Part shown: piece by piece, positions 58,638 to 64,000 of the stretch
Numbering within the stretch: position 1 is the first letter of the stretch
How the letters are laid out: each line of letters opens with the position of its first letter
Source: Frankiaceae bacterium
GTDB lineage: Bacteria > Actinomycetota > Actinomycetes > BP-191
Assembly: GCA_035556555.1 (NCBI GenBank)
Contig: DATMES010000033.1
Coordinates: 21,401-85,400 of the forward strand
Direction of reading: 5' to 3'
Length of the DNA stretch: 64,000 bases
Program-made: the position numbers and the translations under genes
Notes under the pieces: model-generated
Databases searched by the model: none
What the model was told of the DNA's origin: nothing
Seen by the model: the letters and a program-made list of their open reading frames with translations, nothing else

Positions 58638-59788
58638 ACCCGCCCCCCGACCTCGTCGAACGCGTCCGCCGCCGGCTCGCCGCCGAGCCCTGGCCGCCGC
58701 CGCCCGCGCGCGTCGCCGCCGCCGTACGCGCCGAGGGCGGCTTCCCCGAGGGGGCCGACCCGCTCGCGCTGCTCCAGCGCCTCGAGGACGAGGTGTCGGG
58801 CGCCGGTCCGCTCGGGCCGCTGCTGCGCGACCCCGCCGTCACCGACGTGCTCGTCAACGCCCCGGACGACGTCTGGTGCGACCGCGGGGCCGGGCTCGAA
58901 CGCGCCGACGCGTCGTTCGCCGACGACGCCGCCGTCGTGGCGCTCGTCCGGCGGCTGGCCGGGCGGGTGGGGCGGCGCTTCGACGCGGCGCAGCCGTGGG
59001 TCGACGCGCGGCTGCCCGACGGCACCCGCCTGCACGCCGTCCTGTCGCCGCCGGCGACGCGGGCGACGTGCGTGAGCATCCGTACGCTCCGCCGCCAGCA
59101 CCTCACGCTCGCCGACCTCCGCGACGGCGGCTCCGTCTCCGGCCCGCTCGCCGAGTGGCTGCGCGCGGTCGTGCTCGCGCGGCTCGCGGTCGTCGTCTCC
59201 GGCGGCACCGGCACCGGCAAGACGACGCTGCTCGGCTGCCTGCTCGGGCTCGTCCCCGCGGGGGAGCGGCTGGTGCTCGTCGAGGACGCCGCCGAGCTCC
59301 GGCCGTCCGCGCCGCACGTCGTCTCGCTCGAGGCCCGCCCGCCCAACGTCGAGGGCGCGGGCGAGATCACCCTGCGCGACCTCGTACGCCAGGCCATGCG
59401 GATGCGCCCCGACCGGCTGGTCGTCGGCGAGGTGCGCGGCCCCGAGGTCGTCGACATGCTCGCCGCCCTCAACACGGGCCACGACGGCGGCATGACGACG
59501 CTGCACGCCAACACCGCGGCCGACGTCGTACCCCGGCTCGCGGCCCTGGCCGGACCGGCTGGTCTCACCGGTGCCGCCCTGGCGGTGCAGGTCGGCGCGG
59601 CCGTCGACGTCGTCGTGCACCTCGTCCGTCCGTCCGCGCGCAGGGTCGCCGAGGTCGCCGTGCTGTCGGGCGGCGAGGTCGTGCCGGCGCTGGTGTACGA
59701 CGGCGAGCGCACCCGCCGGGGCCCCGCGCTCGACGCGCTGGCCGGTCGGATCGCGGCGCGGGGCGTCGTACCCCCGGAGGCGCCGTGA
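58634..59788 (+). CDS. tadA: TadA/CpaF secretion ATPase
   Basis: 384-residue type II/IV secretion ATPase powering pilin assembly. Walker A GGTGTGKTT (190-198), Asp box VLVEDAAEL, Walker B VGEVRGPEVVDML and His box TTLHANT. Overlaps ssd and tadB by 4 bases each. Confidence 0.95.
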   Translation: MNPPPDLVERVRRRLAAEPWPPPPARVAAAVRAEGGFPEGADPLALLQRLEDEVSGAGPLGPLLRDPAVTDVLVNAPDDVWCDRGAGLERADASFADDAAVVALVRRLAGRVGRRFDAAQPWVDARLPDGTRLHAVLSPPATRATCVSIRTLRRQHLTLADLRDGGSVSGPLAEWLRAVVLARLAVVVSGGTGTGKTTLLGCLLGLVPAGERLVLVEDAAELRPSAPHVVSLEARPPNVEGAGEITLRDLVRQAMRMRPDRLVVGEVRGPEVVDMLAALNTGHDGGMTTLHANTAADVVPRLAALAGPAGLTGAALAVQVGAAVDVVVHLVRPSARRVAEVAVLSGGEVVPALVYDGERTRRGPALDALAGRIAARGVVPPEAP

Positions 59789-60540
59789 CGCCGCTCGTCG
59801 TGGGTGTGCTGACGACCCTGGCGGTGTACGTCGTCACGCTGCCGCGCCCGTTCCGGCTCGACCCGCCGGGGCCGGCCGTGCGCTCGTACGCGCTGCTCTG
59901 GACCGGCGGTCTCCTGGCGGCGATCACCCTCGGCCCGGTGCTGGCGGCGGCGGCCGCCATGGCCGCGTGGGCGGTGCACGGCGTCCGCCGCCGCGCCGCC
60001 GCCGCGCGCGACGCGAAGGCCAACGCCGCCGCGCTCCCCGCGCTCTGCCGGGCCACCGCCGCCGAGCTGCGGGCGGGCGCCGCGCCTGTCGTCGCGCTGA
60101 GCCGCGCGGCCGCCGACGCGCCGGACAGCCTGGCCGCGGCGATCGACAGCGTCACCGCGGCCGCGCACCTCGGCGTACCGCCTGGCGCCTGGCCGGCGGT
60201 CCCCGGCGCCGAGCGCCTCGACGCCGTCGCCGCGCTCTGGCTGGTCGCAGCCGACGCCGGAGCCGGGCTCGCTGACGGGCTCGACCGCCTCGCGTCCGCG
60301 CTCGCCGCCGAGCAACGCCGCCGCGCCGAGCTGACCGCCCAGCTCGCCGGGCCGCGTGCGTCGGCCGTCGTGCTCGCGGCGCTGCCGGCGTTCGGTCTCG
60401 GGCTGGCGGCGGCGCTGGGCGCGGAGCCGGTGCGCTTCCTGCGTACGCCGCTCGGCGCCGCCTGCCTCGTCGCCGCGGCGCTGCTGGACGCGGCGGGCGT
60501 CCTCTGGGTACGCCGCATCACCCGCCGCGCCGCCGGATGA
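59785..60540 (+). CDS. tadB: TadB-like inner-membrane platform protein
   Basis: 251 residues. T2SF-type domain: N-terminal helices (about 4-20, 38-60), a cytosolic helical part (CRATAAELRAGAAPVVALSR, AGLADGLDRLASAL), and two C-terminal helices. It anchors TadA at the membrane. GTG start overlapping the tadA stop. Confidence 0.88.
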   Translation: MTPLVVGVLTTLAVYVVTLPRPFRLDPPGPAVRSYALLWTGGLLAAITLGPVLAAAAAMAAWAVHGVRRRAAAARDAKANAAALPALCRATAAELRAGAAPVVALSRAAADAPDSLAAAIDSVTAAAHLGVPPGAWPAVPGAERLDAVAALWLVAADAGAGLADGLDRLASALAAEQRRRAELTAQLAGPRASAVVLAALPAFGLGLAAALGAEPVRFLRTPLGAACLVAAALLDAAGVLWVRRITRRAAG

Positions 60541-61262
60541 CCGCCCTCGCCGGCCTCCTCGCCGCGCTCGCGGTGCTCGCGTCCGCGCGGCCCCGCGTAC
60601 GCCGCGACCCGCGCGCGCTCACCGCGCCGGTGCCCCGGACACCGGTCGCGCCACGCCGGCCGGCGCTCGACCCGCGCGTCGCGACGGTGGCGGCTGCCGT
60701 GGGCGCGTACCTCCTCGCCGGTCCCCGCGCCGGGCCGCTCGCGGCGTTCGCCGTCACCGTCGGCCTGCCCCGGCTGCTCGCGACGCTGCCCAGCCGCGCC
60801 GCCGCCGAACGCGACGCCGCGTGCGTCGCCGCCGTACCCCTGCTCGCCGACCTCGTCGCCGCCTGCCTCACCGCGGGCGCGCCGCCCGACGCCGCCGTCG
60901 AGACCGCCGCCCGCGCCACGGGAGGCCCGCTCGGCACCGACGCGGCCGGCGCCGTCCGCGCCACGCGGCTCGGCGTCCCGCCCGCCGTCGCCTGGGCTGC
61001 GCTGCTCGCGCGCGAACGCCCCGCGCCCGTCCGCGCGCTCGCCCGCGCCCTGATGCGCGCCACGGCCACCGGCGCCGCGCCCGCCGCCGTGCTCAGAGCC
61101 GTCGCCGACGACGCCCGCGCCGCCGCGAGCGCCGCGGGGGAGGCCGCCGCGCGCCGGGCCGCCGTCGTCGCCGTGCTGCCGCTCGGGCTCTGCTTCCTGC
61201 CCGCGTTCGTGCTCGCGGGGGTCGCGCCGCTGGTCGCAGGCCTCGTTACCCACACCCTCTGA
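60537..61262 (+). CDS. tadC: TadC-like inner-membrane platform protein
   Basis: 241 residues. Second T2SF protein: PLLADLVAACLTAGAPPDAA, ARALMRATATGAAPAAVLRA and C-terminal helices ending LVAGLVTHTL. Overlaps tadB by 4 bases (ATGA). Extremely alanine-rich, as is the whole locus. Confidence 0.88.
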   Translation: MTALAGLLAALAVLASARPRVRRDPRALTAPVPRTPVAPRRPALDPRVATVAAAVGAYLLAGPRAGPLAAFAVTVGLPRLLATLPSRAAAERDAACVAAVPLLADLVAACLTAGAPPDAAVETAARATGGPLGTDAAGAVRATRLGVPPAVAWAALLARERPAPVRALARALMRATATGAAPAAVLRAVADDARAAASAAGEAAARRAAVVAVLPLGLCFLPAFVLAGVAPLVAGLVTHTL

Positions 61263-61269
61263 ATCACCG

Positions 61270-61322
61270 TCCACAGATTGCCCCGCGATCCGTTTTCGAC
61301 CCCTCCGAGTCGCCACGCTGGA
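61270..61322 (+). promoter_or_regulatory. tad promoter module, copy B
   Basis: TCCACAGATTGC at 61270-61281 and GCCACGCTGGA at 61312-61322, starts 42 bases apart, 56 bases before the pilin ATG. CGATCCG follows the first box by four bases, as in copy C. Confidence 0.7.
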
Positions 61323-61378
61323 CAGACCGGATATCCCGGGCACCGGTCGGGGGCCGACCGGTCGAGGAGGAGGTGCAC

Positions 61379-61552
61379 ATGGCACGACTTCGCAGGATCC
61401 GAGAGCGCCGCGAGGCCGGCGTCGCCACCGCCGAGTACGCCGTCGCCACCGTCGCCGCGTGCGGCTTCGGCGGCGTGCTCGTCACGCTGCTCAAGAGCGA
61501 GGCGATCGTCAGCCTGCTGACGAAGACGATCGCCAAGGCGTTCAACCTCTGA
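61379..61552 (+). CDS. flp: Flp-type pilin (DUF4244)
   Basis: 57 residues, ATG with GAGGAGGAGG upstream. A basic leader (ARLRRIRERREAG) ends at a prepilin-type site before VATAEYAVATVAACGF, where Glu at +5 is the Flp hallmark. One hydrophobic helix forms the pilus core. Counterpart of Rv3656c. It is the pilus subunit exported by TadABC. Confidence 0.88.
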   Translation: MARLRRIRERREAGVATAEYAVATVAACGFGGVLVTLLKSEAIVSLLTKTIAKAFNL

Positions 61553-61560
61553 CGGCTTGG

Positions 61561-61592
61561 GCCGCGGGGCGGGCACGCACCCGCCTCGCGGC
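61561..61592. terminator. hairpin between pilin and convergent gene
   Basis: 13-bp stem GCCGCGGGGCGGG with CCCGCCTCGCGGC (one G-T pair), six-base loop, nine bases after the pilin stop. No T-tract, so it would act as a structural or bidirectional terminator. Confidence 0.55.
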
Positions 61593-61597
61593 GCCGG

Positions 61598-62323
61598 TCA
61601 GGAGGGAACCGGCTTGAGGTCCCGCGACGTACCCGCCCTGACAGGCAGGCAGGGGTCGTCACCGACCTCCGCCTCGTCGTACGTCACCCGCGACACCTCC
61701 CCGTCGAGGGCGTCGACCCGCCACACCTCGCGGCGGCTCAGGCACTCCTCGCCGTCGACCGTGCGCTCGACGGTGGCGTGCGGCTCGTAGAGGACGACGT
61801 ACCAGAGCGGGGTGTGCACGAGGCGGGCGCGGCCGCGTTCGACGAGGTAGCGCTCCGCCGCGATCCCGCGCCACGGCCGCGCCGTACGCTCCGCGATCAC
61901 GAGGTCGAGCGCCTGCTCCCGCGTCACGTCGGCCGGCCGGTAGCCGTCCGGCACGAACGTCACCACCGTCAGCACCGCCAGCCCCAGCGCGCAGAGCGCG
62001 GGGACCGCGGCCCGCAGCCGCTCGGTACGCCGCTGCCACGCCGCCTGCGCGAACAGCGCCGCCGCCACCGCCACCATCGGGCCGCCGACGAACGGCGTCG
62101 TGTCGCCCTGCCGGAACGTGTACGCCCACCAGAACAGCGCCACCGCCCCGCCCGCGCGGATCGGCGTGTCGCGCGTGCGATCGCTGAGCAGCAGCGCCAT
62201 CGCGATGAACGCGAGGAAGTACAGCCCGAACGGCACCGGCACCACGCCGACCAGCAGCAGCACCGGCAGCCGCTGGTACCAGGCCCGCCGCGGCGGCTTC
62301 TCGTCCTCGCTCTGCTCCGTCAC
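61598..62323 (-). CDS. membrane protein of unknown function
   Basis: 241 residues, GTG start with AGGAGA upstream. Four hydrophobic helices in residues 18-135 (VLLLVGVVPVPFGLYFLAFI, a Trp/Tyr-rich second, AAALFAQAAW, LGLAVLTVVTFV), then a soluble C-terminal domain with two cysteines (GEECLSRR, DDPCLP). It is inserted, in reverse, within the tad locus. No family recognised. Confidence 0.72.
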   Translation of the reverse strand: MTEQSEDEKPPRRAWYQRLPVLLLVGVVPVPFGLYFLAFIAMALLLSDRTRDTPIRAGGAVALFWWAYTFRQGDTTPFVGGPMVAVAAALFAQAAWQRRTERLRAAVPALCALGLAVLTVVTFVPDGYRPADVTREQALDLVIAERTARPWRGIAAERYLVERGRARLVHTPLWYVVLYEPHATVERTVDGEECLSRREVWRVDALDGEVSRVTYDEAEVGDDPCLPVRAGTSRDLKPVPS

Positions 62324-62367
62324 ACGGCCATTCTCCTGTGGACGCAGCAGTGCCAGAAAACGCGTCG

Positions 62368-62420
62368 TCCACAGATTGCCTTTCGATCCGGCACGGGCCC
62401 TTGCGCGCCGCCACGCTGGA
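62368..62420 (+). promoter_or_regulatory. tad promoter module, copy C
   Basis: TCCACAGATTGC at 62368-62379 and GCCACGCTGGA at 62410-62420, starts 42 bases apart. The second box ends three bases before the TadE ATG, so transcription probably starts at or next to the ATG (leaderless) with CACGCT as the -10 element. Confidence 0.7.
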
Positions 62421-62423
62421 TGC

Positions 62424-62795
62424 ATGACGAACGTTCGCGAACGCGCCAGCGCCACCGCCGAGACAGCGGTCGCGCTGCCCGCGCTCGTGCTCGTGCTCGG
62501 TGTCTGCGTGTGGGCGCTGGCTCTCGCCGGTACGGCGCTGCGCTGCGCCGAGGCCGCGCGGTCGGCGGCCCGTGCCGCTGCGCGCGGAGAGACGACCGAA
62601 GCCGCGACCGAGGCCGCCCGCCGCTCCGGCGGCCCGGGTGTCGCCGTCGCCACCGCCGTCGACGGCGAGCTCGTCACCGTGCGGGTCACCGCCCGTTCCG
62701 CGCCGCCGCTGCCCGTGCTCGGTCGCCTCCTGCCTCCCGTGACGATCACCCGCGAGGCCACCGCCCGTGCCGAGCCGCCCGGCGGCACTCCATGA
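62424..62795 (+). CDS. tadE: TadE-like pseudopilin
   Basis: 123 residues. Prepilin-like ASATAETAVALPALVLVLGV with Glu at the +5-type position, one long helix, then a small extracellular domain (VAVATAVDGELVTVRVTAR). Counterpart of Rv3655c. ATG overlaps the next gene by 4 bases. Confidence 0.88.
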   Translation: MTNVRERASATAETAVALPALVLVLGVCVWALALAGTALRCAEAARSAARAAARGETTEAATEAARRSGGPGVAVATAVDGELVTVRVTARSAPPLPVLGRLLPPVTITREATARAEPPGGTP

Positions 62796-63180
62796 CGCGC
62801 GCGGACCACGGCTCGGCGACCGTCCTCGTGCTCGCCGCGGCGGCCGTCGTGGCGGCGTTCGGCGTGGCGGCCGCGCTCGTCGCGGGCGTCCTGCTGGCCG
62901 GCGCCCGCGCGCGGACGGCCGCCGACCTCGCCGCGCTCGCCGCCGCCGACGTGCTCGGCCGAGGAGGCGACCCCTGCGCGAGCGCGGCGCGGGTCGCGAG
63001 GGCCAACGCCGTCCGCCTCGTCACGTGCGTCCCCACTGCCACAGTCGTCACGGTCGTCGCGGAGGTGCCCGCGCCCGCCGCGTTCGGTCGCCCGGTGAGG
63101 GCCACCGCGCGCGCGGCGCCGGCCTCCGCGCTCAACTCGGGCCTCGCCGCCGCCGACACAGGAGGGAGAACGCCCGGTTC
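62792..63180 (+). CDS. Rv3654c-like pseudopilin, end uncertain
   Basis: Starts at ATG 62792 (ATGA overlap). DHGSATVLVLAAAAVVAAFG is the TadE-like hydrophobic helix; TAADLAALAAADVLGRGGDP and two cysteines (DPCASA, VTCVP) are typical of the Rv3654c family, normally 110-130 residues. The frame has no stop codon from 62792 to the window end, running through the sortase gene in another frame. I mark only the part that looks coding; a missed stop or frameshift near 63150 is likely. Confidence 0.7.
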
Positions 63181-63285
63181 GCGCCGGTTTGCGAAGATGG
63201 AGCCGTACCCCCGGAACTTCCTCGCGGCTGACGCGTTGGGCATCCTGACGTCAAGCAGCACCGCCCACGGCAGAACGGTTCGACC

Positions 63286-63996
63286 ATGGACGCCACGTTC
63301 ACCCCACCGCCCGTCCCCGAGCAGCCGCGTCCCGCGCGCCGCCTGGTCGGCGACGCCCTGCGCCGCCCAGGCGGGCGCCGTGCCATGTCGATCCTGTCCA
63401 TCGTGCTGGCCCTGGCCGGCGCGGGGATGTTCGCGTTCCCGTTCTTCACCGACATCTACTCCGCGCAGATCCAGAGCCGCCTGCGCACGCAGTTCGAGGA
63501 CCCCAAGTACCGCGAGGCCTACCGCAACCGCAAGATCGCCATCGGCCAGGGCCTCACCCGTCTCACGATCCCCAAGCTCGACGTCAACGTGCTCGTGGTC
63601 GAGGGCACGACTCCCGCCGCGCTCAAGGCCGGGGCCGGGCACTACACGACGTCGCCGCTGCCCGGCGAGGCCGGCAACGTCGCCATCGCCGGCCACCGCA
63701 CGACCTACGGCCGCCCGTTCAACCGGATGGACGAGATGCGGGCCGGCGACATCGTCTACCTGGACACACCGTTCCAGCGCTACGAGTACCGCGCCGTGCC
63801 GTCGTTCGAGTTCAAGGGGCGCGAGGTCGCCAACCCGCACGCGGTCAAGCCCACCGACTACGAGGTCGTGGGCAAGCCGGACACCCCGGGCGCGAAGTGG
63901 CTCACGCTCACCACCTGCCACCCGAAGGGCAGCGCCCGCGAGCGGCTGGTGCTGCGGCTCGTCTTCGCCAAGACCCTCCCGCTGCCGAAGGCCTGA
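63286..63996 (+). CDS. class E-like sortase
   Basis: 236 residues. Cytosolic N-terminus, one transmembrane helix (about 33-55), then the sortase domain: catalytic His137 (AGHRTTYG), Cys211 (TLTTCHP) and a following Arg (RERLVLR). The TLxTC form and single N-terminal anchor fit actinobacterial class E housekeeping sortases. The start is ATG 63286 with a weak ribosome site. It may attach surface proteins; no LPxTG-type substrate is in the window. Confidence 0.88.
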   Translation: MDATFTPPPVPEQPRPARRLVGDALRRPGGRRAMSILSIVLALAGAGMFAFPFFTDIYSAQIQSRLRTQFEDPKYREAYRNRKIAIGQGLTRLTIPKLDVNVLVVEGTTPAALKAGAGHYTTSPLPGEAGNVAIAGHRTTYGRPFNRMDEMRAGDIVYLDTPFQRYEYRAVPSFEFKGREVANPHAVKPTDYEVVGKPDTPGAKWLTLTTCHPKGSARERLVLRLVFAKTLPLPKA

Positions 63997-64000
63997 CCTG

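Noticed and set aside
1..64000. Prophage, integrated plasmid or insertion sequence with transposase
   Set aside because: No transposase, integrase, capsid or replication genes; the holin-X-like protein is a chromosomal family. Only small non-coding repeats are seen.
1..64000. tRNA or rRNA genes
   Set aside because: No cloverleaf-like segment with T-loop GTTCGA context or rRNA sequence was recognised on either strand by eye; a tRNAscan run would be decisive.

Overview
The window is one stretch of a very GC-rich, gene-dense actinobacterial (Actinomycetota) chromosome. Direct signs are frequent GTG and TTG starts and many 4-base ATGA/GTGA stop-start overlaps. Lineage markers include a bacterial proteasome activator (Bpa), a MarP membrane protease, a FasR-type PucR regulator next to fabD, a 6C small RNA, an RsiG-like anti-sigma candidate and a DUF4244 pilin. 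I cannot place the genus. Several blocks keep the gene order of Mycobacterium tuberculosis: nth-tlpA-nudix-marP-epoxide hydrolase-holin-like-acs, and HAD-6C RNA-ssd-tad, matching Rv3674c to Rv3654c. Lipid metabolism is different, with a FabL-type enoyl reductase inside the fab operon.

Layout. 1-4900: the end of a dGTPase gene, a small secreted protein, a MazEF-like toxin-antitoxin pair, a YdcF-like protein and pyruvate phosphate dikinase. 5068-7242: ten tandem genes for tiny secreted proteins that share a signal peptide and four cysteines but little else; this is the best candidate here for an undescribed system. 7260-8870: repeats, an anchored blue-copper protein and a universal-stress-like protein. 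8978-21454: a kinase-like resistance gene, quinone oxidoreductase, Bpa, serS, pheA, larB-larC, an M23 lipoprotein and a PAS protein. 21634-29580: a YncE/phosphoesterase fusion, a GDT1 transporter, a lytic transglycosylase, an SDR and a haem-oxygenase-like protein. 29657-37434: a type II fatty-acid synthesis operon (fabD-fabH-fabG-acpP-fabF-fabL-accD) headed by fasR. 37461-46526: arginine deiminase, an RsiG-like protein, and the nth-tlpA-nudix-M3-DedA-cupredoxin-marP run. 46714-56974: mixed genes including epoxide hydrolase, an ECF sigma factor, acs, a Fic-like protein and a HAD hydrolase. 57055-63996: a 6C RNA, then a Flp/Tad pilus locus ending in a class E-like sortase.

How the parts work together. 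The fab genes are translationally coupled, and a palindrome between fasR and fabD is the likely FasR-type site. The tad locus has three transcription units; each is preceded by the same two-part sequence, a 12-base box and an 11-base box whose starts lie exactly 42 bases apart, implying coordinated control of the secretion machine, the pilin and the TadE-like pseudopilins.

Non-coding structure is unusually rich. I found five copies of a 52-bp palindromic repeat (family B), three copies of a longer hairpin-plus-core repeat (family A), two TA-flanked inverted repeats whose end supplies the stop codon of the adjacent gene (family C), a 160-bp inverted-repeat element coinciding with an N-terminal extension of FabH, a 21-bp perfect inverted repeat between rsiG-like and nth, and two orphan operator-like palindromes after arcA. 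I saw no tRNA, rRNA, CRISPR array, transposase or prophage.
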